Source of the DNA: Yersinia intermedia | Lineage (GTDB): Bacteria > Pseudomonadota > Gammaproteobacteria > Enterobacterales > Enterobacteriaceae | Assembly: GCF_900635455.1 (NCBI RefSeq) | Contig: NZ_LR134116.1 | Location: 1,426,001 to 1,490,000, forward strand | Reading direction: 5' to 3' | DNA length: 64,000 nucleotides | Shown: in pieces, positions 36,998-47,210 of the stretch | Position numbering within the stretch: the stretch's first letter is position 1 | Layout: every line of letters starts with the position of its first letter | Translations under genes and position numbers: made by a program | Notes under the pieces: generated by a model | What the model was told of the DNA's origin: nothing | Database searches by the model: none | The model's input: only the letters and a program-made list of their open reading frames with translations

Positions 36998-37735
36998 ATG
37001 TGGAAATGGTTTCATCAATTCGCTAAACCCGAACGGCTCTATACGCTGTGCGGCCGGTTTGTTCCATGGCTGGGTATTGCTAGCGTGGTCTGTCTGATGG
37101 TGGGCTGGGTGTGGGGATTTGGTTTCGCCCCCTCGGATTACCAGCAAGGCGACAGTTTCCGTATCATATACTTACATGTCCCGGCGGCTATCTGGTCGAT
37201 GGGTATCTACATGTCGATGGCAATTGCGGCATTTGTCGGTCTGGTCTGGCAAATGAAAATGTCCGATAACGTGGTGGCCGCCATGGCACCGGTCGGCGCG
37301 GTCTTTACCTTTATTGCATTGGTCACCGGTTCTGCCTGGGGTAAACCGATGTGGGGAACCTGGTGGATTTGGGATGCGCGACTGACCTCTGAATTAGTGC
37401 TGCTGTTCCTCTATCTTGGCGTGATTGCGCTGTATAACGCATTTGACGATCGCAAGTTGGCCGGGCGGGCTGCCGGTATTCTGGTGCTGGTCGGGGTGGT
37501 TAATATTCCAATCATTCATTTCTCCGTGGTGTGGTGGAACACCTTGCATCAAGGTTCCACCAACATGCAGCAAAGCATTGATCCGAGTATGCGTTCGCCG
37601 TTGCGTTGGGCGATTATTGGCTACTTATTATGTTTTATTACGCTGACATTAATGCGCCTGCGCAACTTGATTTTGCAGCAAGAACGCCATCGACCTTGGG
37701 TTAGCGCCCTATTGCGTAAGGAACCACGTCTATGA
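36998..37735 (+). CDS. ccmC: Heme exporter protein CcmC
   Basis: Protein of 245 residues with six membrane segments and the periplasmic tryptophan-rich motif WGTWWIWDARLTSEL that binds heme. The two flanking His ligands are in YLHVPAAIW and IIHFSVVWWNTLHQG. CcmC loads heme onto CcmE. The stop overlaps the ccmD start. Confidence 0.97.
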   Translation: MWKWFHQFAKPERLYTLCGRFVPWLGIASVVCLMVGWVWGFGFAPSDYQQGDSFRIIYLHVPAAIWSMGIYMSMAIAAFVGLVWQMKMSDNVVAAMAPVGAVFTFIALVTGSAWGKPMWGTWWIWDARLTSELVLLFLYLGVIALYNAFDDRKLAGRAAGILVLVGVVNIPIIHFSVVWWNTLHQGSTNMQQSIDPSMRSPLRWAIIGYLLCFITLTLMRLRNLILQQERHRPWVSALLRKEPRL

Positions 37736-37965
37736 ATCCGGCCTTTCACTCCTGGGCGGCATTTTTTGCCATGGGCGGCTATGCCTTTTATGTCTGGCTG
37801 GCGGCGGCGGTTACTTTGTTGTCTCTGTTTAGTTTGTGGGGATATACGTGGTGGCAGCACAAGCAGCTATTCGCGGATATTCAGCGTCGTCAGGCGCGGG
37901 AGCTGCGCATTCGGCAGGCAAATCAGACTCAGCATTCCGCCCGTTCGCAGGAGAAACAGCAGTGA
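37732..37965 (+). CDS. ccmD: Heme exporter protein CcmD
   Basis: Protein of 77 residues with one transmembrane helix (about 20-40) after [19 protein letters not shown], and a charged cytoplasmic tail. Needed for release of holo-CcmE from the CcmABCD complex. Overlaps ccmC by 4 bases and ccmE by 4. Confidence 0.94.
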   Translation: MNPAFHSWAAFFAMGGYAFYVWLAAAVTLLSLFSLWGYTWWQHKQLFADIQRRQARELRIRQANQTQHSARSQEKQQ

Positions 37966-38456
37966 ACCCACGTAGAAAAAGTCGGCTCTATTTGGCGATG
38001 GTGGTTTTGATCGGCATCGGCCTGACGACCACTCTGGTGTTGTACGCACTGCGTGCCAATATCGATCTGTTCTATACCCCTGGCGAAATTTTGCAGGGTA
38101 AAGGTGAGCGCCACGAGAAGCCGGAAATAGGCCAGCGTTTGCGTATCGGCGGCATGGTCATGCCGGGTTCGGTGAAACGTGATGATAAGACGTTGGAAAT
38201 GAGTTTCAAGGTTTATGATGCGCGTGGCGCAATCACCGTCACTTATACCGGCATTCTACCGGATCTGTTCCGCGAGGGGCAGGGGGTGGTAGCGCAAGGC
38301 GTATTTGCTGAGGGCAATACGGTAAATGCGAAAGAGGTGCTGGCAAAGCATGATGAAAAATACACGCCACCAGAAGTGAAAGAGGCGATGAAGGAAAACC
38401 ACACGCGCCCCGCAGAGGCTTACAGTAGCACTAAGCGTGAGGGCAACGCCTCATGA
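37962..38456 (+). CDS. ccmE: Heme chaperone CcmE
   Basis: Protein of 164 residues starting at a GTG that overlaps the ccmD stop (GTGA); the longer frame upstream is only a shadow of ccmD. One N-terminal membrane anchor, then the OB-fold domain. The heme-binding histidine is H130 in [13 protein letters not shown]. Carries heme from CcmC to CcmF/H in the periplasm. Confidence 0.96.
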   Translation: MNPRRKSRLYLAMVVLIGIGLTTTLVLYALRANIDLFYTPGEILQGKGERHEKPEIGQRLRIGGMVMPGSVKRDDKTLEMSFKVYDARGAITVTYTGILPDLFREGQGVVAQGVFAEGNTVNAKEVLAKHDEKYTPPEVKEAMKENHTRPAEAYSSTKREGNAS

Positions 38457-40420
38457 TGCCTGAAATGGGGAGTTTCCTGTTATGCCTGGCACTGGCCATC
38501 TCACTATTGCTGAGTTTGTATCCGCAATGGGGTGCTGCGCGTCAAGATGCCCGCATGATGGCGGTTGGCAGACCCTTGACTTACGGTATGTTTGCTACCA
38601 TCGCGCTGTCATTTATATGTCTGGTGTATGCGTTTGTGGTGAATGATTTCACTGTCTCCTATGTGGCGGCGAACTCAAATTCACATCTGCCGGTTTATTA
38701 TCGTATTGCGGCGACCTGGGGCGCACATGAGGGATCGCTGCTGCTGTGGGTACTGCTGCTAAGTTGCTGGTCGCTGGCTGTGGCGCTCTTTAGCCGTTCA
38801 ATGCCGGATGATGCGGTAGCCCGAGTGCTGTCGGTGCTGGGGATGATTACCAGTGGTTTCCTGTTATTTATTATTCTGACGTCAAATCCGTTTACCCGCA
38901 GCTTGCCGGACTTCCCAATTGACGGTAACGATTTAAATCCGTTGTTGCAGGATGTCGGGCTGATTTTCCATCCGCCACTGCTTTATATGGGGTATGTGGG
39001 GTTCTCCGTAGCTTTTGCTTTCGCCATCGCTTCCTTAATGGCTGGCCGGCTTGACAGTGCCTGGGCGCGCTGGTCACGGCCGTGGACTCAAGCTGCATGG
39101 GTGTTCCTGACCATGGGGATCGTGCTCGGTTCGGCGTGGGCTTATTATGAATTAGGCTGGGGCGGCTGGTGGTTCTGGGATCCGGTTGAGAATGCCTCGT
39201 TTATGCCTTGGCTGGCAGGTACGGCGTTGATTCACTCATTAGCGGTGACTGAAAAACGTGGAACATTCAAAGCGTGGACGGTATTGCTGGCGATTACGGC
39301 ATTCTCTCTATGCCTAATGGGCACCTTCCTGGTGCGTTCCGGCGTACTGGTTTCGGTGCACTCTTTTGCCTCTGATCCGGCCCGTGGCATGTTTATTCTG
39401 GCTTATCTGGTGATTGTTATCGGTGGCTCATTGCTATTGTATGCGGTTAAAGGCGCACAAGTGCGCAGCCGCACTCAGCACGAGGTGTTCTCACGCGAGA
39501 CTTTCCTGCTCGGTAATAATGTGCTGCTGATCGCCGCGATGCTGGTGGTGCTTCTGGGTACCTTGCTGCCATTGGTTCACAAGCAATTGGGGCTGGGCAG
39601 TATTTCAATCGGCGAACCGTTCTTTAATACCATGTTTACCTGGTTGATGGCACCGATGGCGCTGCTGATGGGGATCGGGCCGTTAGTGCGCTGGCGCAGA
39701 GATGAGCCGAGCAAACTATGGAAACGCCTCAGTGTGGCTCTGGTCATCACTTTGCTGCTGTCGATATTGGTACCCTGGCTGCTGCAAGACACTATTGCCG
39801 GTATGACTGTTGTCGGTCTGATGATGTCTATCTGGGTCATTATCCTGACATTGATGGAGTTGCATGAGCGAGCGACTCACCGCCATGGTTTTTGGCGTGG
39901 TTTAACACACTTATCTCGCAGTCATTGGGGCATGGTATTGGGGCATTTGGGTGTTGCGGTGACGGTGATCGGTATTGCTTTTAGCCAAAATTACAGTGTT
40001 GAGCGTGATGTGCGCATGAAGGCCGGTGATAGTATCAATATTCACGATTATCACTTCGTGTTCCGCGATGTTCACGATATCAAAGGGCCGAACTATACCG
40101 GCGGTGTTGGTATTATTGATGTCACCCGTAATGGTAAACCTGAAGCCACGTTACATGCGGAGAAACGCTATTACAGTGTGGCCCGTTCGATGATGACTGA
40201 AGCTGCTATTGATGGTGGTTTCAGCCGTGATCTTTACGCTGCACTGGGTGAAGAACTGGATGACGGGTCATGGGCGGTGCGCTTGTACTACAAACCCTTT
40301 GTCCGCTGGATCTGGTTCGGCGGGGTATTTATGGCTATCGGCGGTATCTTCTGCATGCTTGATCCGCGTTATCGGATGAGTAAAAAATTAAAGCACAGTG
40401 CTGCATCGGAGGCTGAATAA
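38453..40420 (+). CDS. ccmF: Cytochrome c heme lyase CcmF
   Basis: Protein of 655 residues with about 15 membrane segments and the heme-handling motif [18 protein letters not shown]. It attaches heme to the reduced CxxCH motif of apocytochromes, working with CcmH/CcmI. Overlaps ccmE by 4 bases and ccmG by 1. Confidence 0.97.
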   Translation: MMPEMGSFLLCLALAISLLLSLYPQWGAARQDARMMAVGRPLTYGMFATIALSFICLVYAFVVNDFTVSYVAANSNSHLPVYYRIAATWGAHEGSLLLWVLLLSCWSLAVALFSRSMPDDAVARVLSVLGMITSGFLLFIILTSNPFTRSLPDFPIDGNDLNPLLQDVGLIFHPPLLYMGYVGFSVAFAFAIASLMAGRLDSAWARWSRPWTQAAWVFLTMGIVLGSAWAYYELGWGGWWFWDPVENASFMPWLAGTALIHSLAVTEKRGTFKAWTVLLAITAFSLCLMGTFLVRSGVLVSVHSFASDPARGMFILAYLVIVIGGSLLLYAVKGAQVRSRTQHEVFSRETFLLGNNVLLIAAMLVVLLGTLLPLVHKQLGLGSISIGEPFFNTMFTWLMAPMALLMGIGPLVRWRRDEPSKLWKRLSVALVITLLLSILVPWLLQDTIAGMTVVGLMMSIWVIILTLMELHERATHRHGFWRGLTHLSRSHWGMVLGHLGVAVTVIGIAFSQNYSVERDVRMKAGDSINIHDYHFVFRDVHDIKGPNYTGGVGIIDVTRNGKPEATLHAEKRYYSVARSMMTEAAIDGGFSRDLYAALGEELDDGSWAVRLYYKPFVRWIWFGGVFMAIGGIFCMLDPRYRMSKKLKHSAASEAE

Positions 40421-40986
40421 TGAAATCTCATTTTTCATTCAATAAGCTGATGTTTATTCCGTTGGTACTGTTTTTACTGTTGGTTGTAGCCTTTTTAGTG
40501 CAATTGACCCGCAATGCTAATGGTGATGATCCGACGATGTTGGAGTCGGCGTTGATTGGCAAACCGGTGCCAACGTTCAAACTTGAATCTCTTGACCAGC
40601 CGGGGAAAACCTTTGATCAGGCAGTATTACATGATGGTAAGCCCATGCTACTCAATGTCTGGGCGACCTGGTGCCCGACGTGCCGCGCTGAGCATCAATA
40701 CCTGAATAAGCTGGCAGCACAGGGCATCCGTGTGGTGGGGTTGAACTATAAAGATGATCGTGTCAAAGCGGTACAGTGGCTCAATGCGCTGGGTAATCCT
40801 TATGCGCTGAGTTTGTATGATGGCGATGGCATGTTAGGGCTGGATCTGGGGGTTTATGGTGCTCCGGAAACTTTTCTGATCGACGGCCAGGGTATTATCC
40901 GTTATCGCCATGCCGGTGATCTCAATGATCGCATCTGGTTGCAAGAAATTCTGCCGTTGTATAAGAAGTATCAGGGGGGCGCATGA
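40420..40986 (+). CDS. ccmG: Thiol:disulfide oxidoreductase CcmG (DsbE)
   Basis: Protein of 188 residues: a membrane anchor at about 9-27, then a thioredoxin fold with active site WATWCPTCRAEHQ. It keeps apocytochrome cysteines reduced in the periplasm. Overlaps both neighbours, so it is fully within the ccm operon. Confidence 0.96.
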   Translation: MKSHFSFNKLMFIPLVLFLLLVVAFLVQLTRNANGDDPTMLESALIGKPVPTFKLESLDQPGKTFDQAVLHDGKPMLLNVWATWCPTCRAEHQYLNKLAAQGIRVVGLNYKDDRVKAVQWLNALGNPYALSLYDGDGMLGLDLGVYGAPETFLIDGQGIIRYRHAGDLNDRIWLQEILPLYKKYQGGA

Positions 40987-41507
40987 GATTACTGAGCCTG
41001 ATCTTTGGCCTCATGCTGAGTTGGAGTCTGTTTGCCGCTATCGATACCTATACCTTTAAATCTGAGGCACAAGAGCAGCAGTATCGTGAGCTGACGGAGC
41101 AACTGCGTTGCCCTAAATGTCAGAACAACAGCATTGCCGACTCCAACGCCATTATTGCTGCTGATATGCGTGCCAAAGTGTATGAACTGATGCAGCAGGG
41201 TAATTCCAAACAGCAAATCATTGATTATATGGTGGCCCGTTACGGTAACTTCGTTACTTATGAACCACCGGTTACTGCCGCGACGCTGATTCTGTGGGTG
41301 GGGCCAGCACTGTTTGTGTTGATAGGTGCCGCAGTGGTGGTATTACGTGCACGGCGGCGGGTGGTGAAAGAAACTCCACTGTCGGCGCAGGAACAGCAAC
41401 GGTTACATCATCTGCTAGCTGAACATTCTCGCGGTGTGGAAAAACCGGCTGCCGTGCAACACAGCATGCCAACTGAACACGTAAAGACTAACAGGGAACA
41501 ACCATAA
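40983..41507 (+). CDS. ccmH: Cytochrome c maturation protein CcmH (short form)
   Basis: Protein of 174 residues: signal peptide, redox motif LRCPKCQNNSIADSNA, and a membrane helix at about 100-120. In E. coli CcmH is fused to the following TPR protein; here the two parts are separate genes, overlapping by one base (TAATG). Confidence 0.95.
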   Translation: MRLLSLIFGLMLSWSLFAAIDTYTFKSEAQEQQYRELTEQLRCPKCQNNSIADSNAIIAADMRAKVYELMQQGNSKQQIIDYMVARYGNFVTYEPPVTAATLILWVGPALFVLIGAAVVVLRARRRVVKETPLSAQEQQRLHHLLAEHSRGVEKPAAVQHSMPTEHVKTNREQP

Positions 41508-42727
41508 TGGCTTTTTGGCTGATAGTGATCATTTTGCTGGTGGTCGCGGGTGCCTTGTTGGTTATACCTGCCATGCGACAAAACCAGCATGCACCGGCGA
41601 CCACTCGGGATGAATTGAACAAGGCTATTTATCAGGATCGGTTATCTGAATTGGCAGAAGATGAAGCACAGGGCGTGGTAGAGCAGCGGCCAGAACTGAT
41701 TCAGGAACTGCAACAAAACCTGCTGACAGATATCCCGCAACAACCGGATGAAGAGATAAGCCCGATTAACCGCTGGATGTTATTGCCTGGGGTGGTGATT
41801 CTGGTGGTGGTAGCGGTAGGGTTATACCTGAAAACCGGTGGTTTGGCTCAGGTGCAGGCGTGGCATCAGGTTGAGGCGCAAATGCCTGAATTACGCGCCA
41901 GAGTTGCCAATGAACGGGCGCAACCGCTAAGCACGGAAGAGATCGCACGTTTAGGACTGGGCTTGCGTACTTCTTTGCAACAAGATGCCGGTAACGTCAA
42001 TGACTGGATGATGCTCGGCAGGGTGGGGATGGCACTGAATAATGCCACTACCGCAACCCAAGCTTTTGCAAAAGCTTATCAACTTGCCCCGGATAATGAA
42101 GATGTCAGACTCGGTTATGCCGAAGTGCTGACACGCTCCAACGATCAACAAGATAATCAGCTCGCAACCCAGATGTTGCGAACGATGGTTGGGCAGGATC
42201 ACACCAATCTGCGCGCCATGAGTTTATTAGCTTTTAATGCTTTTGAGCAGGGGGATTTTAAACAAGCGATTGGTGCATGGGAAGTTATGCTAAAATTGCT
42301 GCCTGCTGGCGATTCCCGCATAGAAGTGATAAAACGCAGTATCCAGCAAGCCAAATCACAGGCAGGGCAGGAAACAGCTACACTGGGAATAGAGGTTTCA
42401 TTATCCTCCGACGCCGCACAGAAATTACCCCAGCAGGGAACCCTGATTATCTCGGTAACCGATGGGGCAAATCCGGTACCGGTTGCAGTAAAACAACTGC
42501 CTTTGAGCCGATTCCCGCTATCTGTAGCGCTGGATGACAGCAATGCAATGATGCCAGAGCGCTTGCTCTCTTCTTTGTCTCAGGTGAACGTGCGGGCGCG
42601 TATCTCGCTGGATGGTACGGCCAATCCGCAAGCAGGGGACTGGTTTGGCGAGAGTGGTGTACAGGGTTTCGGTGAGAAAGCGCAGCCGCAAACGATTAAT
42701 GTACAGATAAACAAACAGATCCCTTAA
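41507..42727 (+). CDS. ccmI: Cytochrome c maturation TPR protein CcmI
   Basis: Protein of 406 residues: two membrane helices (about 3-21 and 90-110), then tetratricopeptide repeats (NDWMMLGRVGMALNNATTATQAFAKAYQLAP) that hold apocytochrome c, and a C-terminal beta domain. It corresponds to the second half of E. coli CcmH. Last gene of the ccm operon. Confidence 0.93.
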   Translation: MAFWLIVIILLVVAGALLVIPAMRQNQHAPATTRDELNKAIYQDRLSELAEDEAQGVVEQRPELIQELQQNLLTDIPQQPDEEISPINRWMLLPGVVILVVVAVGLYLKTGGLAQVQAWHQVEAQMPELRARVANERAQPLSTEEIARLGLGLRTSLQQDAGNVNDWMMLGRVGMALNNATTATQAFAKAYQLAPDNEDVRLGYAEVLTRSNDQQDNQLATQMLRTMVGQDHTNLRAMSLLAFNAFEQGDFKQAIGAWEVMLKLLPAGDSRIEVIKRSIQQAKSQAGQETATLGIEVSLSSDAAQKLPQQGTLIISVTDGANPVPVAVKQLPLSRFPLSVALDDSNAMMPERLLSSLSQVNVRARISLDGTANPQAGDWFGESGVQGFGEKAQPQTINVQINKQIP

Positions 42728-42763
42728 GTGTAAGGGGCTGGACAGAATTTCATGGAGAAAATT

Positions 42764-43528
42764 ATGAACTACCGCCTGACTGGGCTGGCTTTTGCCACCG
42801 TGCTATTAGTAGGGTGTGCCAGTAGCTCGCCGGATCACATCGAGCAGGGCCGCTCAGATCCGCTGGAAGGTTTTAACCGGGCAATGTTCAATTTTAACTA
42901 TGAGGTTCTTGATCCTTACGTGGTGCGTCCGGTTGCCGTAGTTTGGCGTGATTATGTGCCACAACCTGCACGTAATGGTACGAGTAATTTCCTGAGTAAC
43001 CTTGAAGAGCCAGCCAGTATGGTCAACAGCTTCCTGGTGGGTGACCCGTATAATGGCATGAAACACTTTAACCGCTTTTTCCTGAATACTATTTTGGGTA
43101 TGGGTGGCTTGATAGATGTGGCGAGTATGGCTAACCCTAAACTGGCTAAACAAACCCCTCACCGTTTTGGCAGTACCCTGGGCCATTATAACGTCGGTTA
43201 CGGCCCGTATGTGGTACTACCGGGCTATGGTAGTTTCACTATTCGTGAGGATGGTGGTAATGCGGCTGATTATGTTTACCCGGTATTGAGTTATCTGACG
43301 TTCTGGATGTCAGCAGGTAAATGGATGGTTGAAGGGATTGAAACCCGCGCTCAGTTATTGGACTCCGATGGTTTGCTGCGTAACTCGTCAGATCCTTATC
43401 TGATGGTGCGCGATGCCTACTTCCAACGTCATGATTTCCTGGCGAATGGCGGGCAGTTGAAACCGGAAGTTAATTCGAACGCACAAGCGATTCAGGGTGA
43501 TTTGGAAAGTATCGATTCAGCCAACTGA
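42764..43528 (+). CDS. mlaA: Outer-membrane lipid asymmetry lipoprotein MlaA (VacJ)
   Basis: Protein of 254 residues from the ATG at 42764, which gives a proper lipoprotein signal with lipobox LLVGC (an ATG four codons upstream is less likely). The MlaA body follows: DPLEGFNRAMFNFNYEVLDPYVVRPVA and FFLNTILGMGGLIDVA. It removes misplaced phospholipids from the outer leaflet, passing them to MlaC. Followed by a strong terminator. Confidence 0.95.
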   Translation: MNYRLTGLAFATVLLVGCASSSPDHIEQGRSDPLEGFNRAMFNFNYEVLDPYVVRPVAVVWRDYVPQPARNGTSNFLSNLEEPASMVNSFLVGDPYNGMKHFNRFFLNTILGMGGLIDVASMANPKLAKQTPHRFGSTLGHYNVGYGPYVVLPGYGSFTIREDGGNAADYVYPVLSYLTFWMSAGKWMVEGIETRAQLLDSDGLLRNSSDPYLMVRDAYFQRHDFLANGGQLKPEVNSNAQAIQGDLESIDSAN

Positions 43529-43551
43529 TTTTGATGCTTAATAAGAATAAT

Positions 43552-43577
43552 AAAAAAGCGCCGAAAGGCGCTTTTTT
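43552..43577. terminator. Bidirectional terminator between mlaA and fadL
   Basis: Perfect 11-base stem (AAAAAAGCGCC / GGCGCTTTTTT) with a GAAA tetraloop, between convergent mlaA and fadL. Confidence 0.95.
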
Positions 43578-43596
43578 GTTTGCCAGTATCGGCTGA

Positions 43597-44874
43597 TTAG
43601 AACGCGTAGTTAAAGTTCACGCCGTACAGCAGTGCGGTACCTTTGGAGTCGAACTCATAGGTAGTGCCACCCAATGCGGCAGGCGTTTTTTCCTTGATGT
43701 GCACGCTCTGGCCATGCATATAGGAAACACCGACATCTACTGAGGCATCTTTGTTGAAAGCGTAAGTAGTACCGGCACTGATCCAGAAACGGTCTTGGTC
43801 TGGAATCGAGATAGTGCGGTTATCTGCCGGAACCGGGCTGTCATCGAAGGCAATACCGGTACGGAAGGTCCAATTATCATCGTAATAATAAGTGGTACCC
43901 AGCGCGATACGGTAAGCGTCATGGAAGCCTTCTTGCTTCTCAAACAGGGTTTGCCCATTTGTGCCCGTCGCTCTCAACTCTTTGAACTGGCTCCAACTGG
44001 TATACGCCATGCTGTAGTGAATGGCCCACTGCGGTGCCACACGGTTGTAGCCAGAGACTTCCCAAACTTCTGGTAGATTAAGCGTCAGAGAGCCAGGGAC
44101 TGTTTGACCTGCCAGCCCACCTAGTCGAGTAGGTAATTGGTTACTGTAATCGCCATCAAAATCAATCTTAACTTTTGATCGGTAGGTAAAGCTGTAGCGG
44201 TTTTCTTTATCTACTTCATACAAGACACCCGCATTCCAACCGTAACCCCATTTTTTCCCCTCAAGGCGGGAAACCTCGGTACTTGGTGCTTGTGGAATAG
44301 GTAAGCGAGGGCCAGCTTCGCCAGCGTGGCGTACTATGGTCGCATCGGCGTACACGGCATTAAAGCCCAGACCGAAACTGAAATTCTCATTCAGGCGATA
44401 AGCGGTGCTCAAGTTCAGGTTGGCTGTTTTCAGATCAGTCTGACCGCCGAGAGAACCGGCAGTATAATTGTCATTGAATTCAGTAGCCAAACCGTAGTTT
44501 GAGGTACCAGAGGCACCAATTGCCCATTGCTCATTCAGTGGCATAATAAAGTGGATATTCGGGATCCACTCCGATGGTGCGATGTTATTGGCATTGGTAC
44601 TTTGACCGCTTCGTGATGTGCCACTGATATTGACATCAGGATCAACATAAACAAAGCCGCCAGAGAAAGAAGGGCGGTCGAACAAAGTCATTGCAGCGGG
44701 GTTGCGGCTACCAACAGATGCGTTGTCGGCAACGGCGCCTTCACCAGAGAAAGAACGCCCCAATGCAGCGGCTGAATATTCATTCAACTGGAAGCCAGCC
44801 GCAGAAACGTTCGACGATATGAGTGCAACTGCAGCCGCCAGAGCTGATCGGGTAAACAGGTTTTTCTGGTTCAT
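43597..44874 (-). CDS. fadL: Long-chain fatty acid outer membrane transporter FadL
   Basis: Protein of 425 residues from the ATG at 44874, with a signal peptide ending near VSAAG. Mature N-terminus [28 protein letters not shown] is the hatch, with the conserved SRNPAAM block; the rest is a 14-strand beta-barrel ending YGVNFNYAF. Imports long-chain fatty acids. FadR-like sites lie in the upstream region, so repression in the absence of fatty acids is expected. Confidence 0.96.
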   Translation of the reverse strand: MNQKNLFTRSALAAAVALISSNVSAAGFQLNEYSAAALGRSFSGEGAVADNASVGSRNPAAMTLFDRPSFSGGFVYVDPDVNISGTSRSGQSTNANNIAPSEWIPNIHFIMPLNEQWAIGASGTSNYGLATEFNDNYTAGSLGGQTDLKTANLNLSTAYRLNENFSFGLGFNAVYADATIVRHAGEAGPRLPIPQAPSTEVSRLEGKKWGYGWNAGVLYEVDKENRYSFTYRSKVKIDFDGDYSNQLPTRLGGLAGQTVPGSLTLNLPEVWEVSGYNRVAPQWAIHYSMAYTSWSQFKELRATGTNGQTLFEKQEGFHDAYRIALGTTYYYDDNWTFRTGIAFDDSPVPADNRTISIPDQDRFWISAGTTYAFNKDASVDVGVSYMHGQSVHIKEKTPAALGGTTYEFDSKGTALLYGVNFNYAF

Positions 44875-44976
44875 GACCAAAACCTCATTGTTTTAATTAA
44901 TGTTACTCATCGTAACAAGAGAATGCGGGATTGTAGGGTCCGTTATCGGTCAGACAAAGCAGACCAGTGGCTGAAG

Positions 44977-44993
44977 TATAGGTCCGACCTGTG
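44977..44993. promoter_or_regulatory. FadR-like operator upstream of fadL
   Basis: TATAGGTCCGACCTGTG closely fits the FadR consensus (core GGTCNGACCTGT), about 100 bases upstream of the fadL start. A weaker half-match (CGGTCAGACAAAGCAGACC) lies at about 44947-44965. E. coli fadL also has two FadR sites. The remaining 44875-45294 spacer shows no gene. Confidence 0.75.
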
Positions 44994-45294
44994 TCAGTGT
45001 TGCAAGTATGTTTTAGGATTTGTTCAGTTTTGATTGCAAAAAATAGACACAGTTAACAAAAAAATCACAATTTAGTATCAATTATTACATTACCAATGAA
45101 TGAGCATGCGATTTGAGTGTGATCTTTATCACTTAATAAGCCTATAAACAGTAAGTCCTAGTGCCAAGTGACCGACGGTAGTAAAATAGTGACAGAGAAT
45201 ATATTTTTTTTTGCGCCATCTCTTTTTGCGCTATTTGCGCTAACGAATTGGCAATTTGCACCTATTTTGAAATGTCCGTTGAGGAGAATTGAAG

Positions 45295-45591
45295 ATGTCA
45301 GATGCAATTAATCGCTGTAGTGCGGAAGAAACTGCTGCCTGCTGCTGTATAGATGTCGGCACTATCATGGATAATACTGATTGCACGGCGTCTTACAGTT
45401 GTGTGTTTGGTAACCGTGCTGACGCTGAAGCCATGTTGAAATCGCTGACTGAAAAAGCGCGAGCTGTTGAATCAGAGCCTTGTCTGATTGAGCATAAATT
45501 TGAAGAGAAAGACGGCGGTGTTTGTTTAACCATCGACTTTACCTTTGCTTGCCAGGCAGAAACCATGATTTTCCAGCTTGGTCTGCGTTAA
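45295..45591 (+). CDS. yfcZ: YfcZ/YiiS family protein
   Basis: Protein of 98 residues from the ATG at 45295, with GAGGAG upstream. It is Cys-rich at the start (INRCSAEETAACCCIDVGTIMDN) and ends in a beta-rich part (CLTIDFTFACQAETMIFQLGLR), as in the YfcZ/YiiS (DUF406) family. Function unknown. The position between fadL and fadI is the same as for E. coli yfcZ. Confidence 0.85.
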   Translation: MSDAINRCSAEETAACCCIDVGTIMDNTDCTASYSCVFGNRADAEAMLKSLTEKARAVESEPCLIEHKFEEKDGGVCLTIDFTFACQAETMIFQLGLR

Positions 45592-45636
45592 TTAATACCG
45601 GTTTTCACTGAAACTTAGGTTAGTGAATCTCTCCCC

Positions 45637-45662
45637 AACGCGAAGCTTTTTGCTTCGCGTTT
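45637..45662 (+). terminator. Terminator downstream of yfcZ
   Basis: Stem AACGCGAAGC / GCTTCGCGTT with a short T loop and following TTATTTTT. Located 45 bases past the yfcZ stop. Confidence 0.85.
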
Positions 45663-45836
45663 ATTTTTGTATTATTCCCCTTGTGAATTTATTGCATTAG
45701 ATTCATCACATTTACTGCTGTTATCCCCATTTCCAATTCGTCCTTCCATCGATTTTTGTCGCTAAAAGTTGCTCCTGCTCCCACTTTCCTGCTCTGTAGG
45801 TTTACCAAATGTAAATGTTTGGTTAACAATAATTGG

Positions 45837-45853
45837 ATCAGGTCAGACCTGTT
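45837..45853. promoter_or_regulatory. FadR-like operator upstream of fadIJ
   Basis: ATCAGGTCAGACCTGTT matches the FadR consensus (core GGTCNGACCTGTT). It lies 47 bases upstream of the fadI start, in a position to block the promoter. FadR control of fadIJ is known in E. coli. Confidence 0.8.
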
Positions 45854-45899
45854 ATTTGTTATGCTTAACTAAAAGCCATTCTATTTATCAGGAGCGTTT

Positions 45900-47210
45900 A
45901 TGAGTAAGCCATTACCGCTAGTGACGCGCCAGGGCGATCGCATTGCAATAGTCAGCGGCCTGCGGACCCCTTTTGCCAAGCAGGCAACTGCTTATCACGG
46001 TGTACCCGCTGTCGACTTAGGTAAAATTGTGGTCAGTGAGCTGCTGGCCAGAAGTGGCGTTGCTCCTGAGTTAATTGATCAATTAGTTTTCGGTCAGGTG
46101 GTGCAAATGCCTGAAGCGCCAAATATTGCCCGCGAAATCGTGTTGGGAACCGGTATGAGTGCGCATACCGATGCTTACAGTGTGTCACGCGCGTGCGCTA
46201 CCAGTTTTCAGGCGGTAGCCAATGTGGCAGAAAGTATTATTGCTGGCTCAGTCACGGTAGCGATAGCTGGTGGTGCCGATTCCTCTTCCGTGCTGCCAAT
46301 CGGTGTCAGTAAAGCATTGGCGCGCACCTTGGTGGATGTTAATAAAGCACGCACCCTCTCCCAGCGGCTGAAGTTGTTCAGCCGATTAAAGTTACGCGAC
46401 CTGCTTCCTGTTGCTCCGGCGGTGGCTGAATACTCTACCGGCTTGCGCATGGGGGATACCGCAGAGCAGATGGCAAAAACCTATGGTATCAGCCGTGAAG
46501 ATCAAGATGCTTTGGCGCTACGCTCGCACCAAATGGCCGCGATTGCCTGGCAGCAAGGGCTATTACACGACGAGGTGATGACGGCTTATATCCCGCCTTA
46601 CCGTGATGCTATTACTGAAGATAACAATATCCGCAAAGATTCCACGATGGCGCAATATGCCAAGTTACGCCCGGCATTCGATCGCAAACATGGCAGTGTC
46701 ACTGCGGCCAACAGCACCCCGCTGACGGATGGTGCCGCAGCCGTGATGATGATGAGTGAAGCGAAAGCAAAAGAACTGGGTTTACAACCGTTAGGTTATC
46801 TGCGCAGTTTCGCCTTTTCCGCCATCGATGTTTGGCAAGATATGCTGCTAGGCCCCTCTTATGCTACGCCACTGGCGCTGGATCGTGCCGGTATCACGCT
46901 GGCAGATTTGACCCTTATCGATATGCATGAAGCATTTGCGGCACAAACACTGGCTAACCTGAAAATGTTTGCCAGTGATACTTTTGCGCGTGAAAAATTG
47001 GGGCGTAGCCAGGCTATTGGCGAAGTTGATATGAGCAAATTCAACGTATTGGGCGGTTCGATTGCCTACGGCCACCCCTTCGCAGCCACCGGTGCTCGCA
47101 TGATCACCCAAACATTAAATGAATTGCGTCGCCGTGGCGGAGGATTAGGGCTAACGACCGCATGTGCCGCAGGTGGTTTGGGTGCCGCGATGATTCTGGA
47201 GGTAGAGTAA
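45900..47210 (+). CDS. fadI: 3-ketoacyl-CoA thiolase FadI
   Basis: Thiolase of 436 residues that performs the last step of beta-oxidation. Catalytic residues: nucleophile Cys in SRACATSFQ, His in YGHPFAATG, and Cys in [10 protein letters not shown]. Forms the anaerobic-type trifunctional complex with FadJ. Its stop overlaps the fadJ ATG by one base. Confidence 0.96.
   Translation: MSKPLPLVTRQGDRIAIVSGLRTPFAKQATAYHGVPAVDLGKIVVSELLARSGVAPELIDQLVFGQVVQMPEAPNIAREIVLGTGMSAHTDAYSVSRACATSFQAVANVAESIIAGSVTVAIAGGADSSSVLPIGVSKALARTLVDVNKARTLSQRLKLFSRLKLRDLLPVAPAVAEYSTGLRMGDTAEQMAKTYGISREDQDALALRSHQMAAIAWQQGLLHDEVMTAYIPPYRDAITEDNNIRKDSTMAQYAKLRPAFDRKHGSVTAANSTPLTDGAAAVMMMSEAKAKELGLQPLGYLRSFAFSAIDVWQDMLLGPSYATPLALDRAGITLADLTLIDMHEAFAAQTLANLKMFASDTFAREKLGRSQAIGEVDMSKFNVLGGSIAYGHPFAATGARMITQTLNELRRRGGGLGLTTACAAGGLGAAMILEVE

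Noticed and set aside
37836..37961. Longer ccmE frame starting inside ccmD
   Set aside because: The extra N-terminus is a shadow of ccmD; the GTG at 37962 gives the standard protein with His130.
41507..42727. Frameshifted ccmH (E. coli-type fusion broken in two)
   Set aside because: CcmH and CcmI each have complete starts, membrane segments and a normal TAATG overlap; the split form is the ordinary arrangement in many bacteria.
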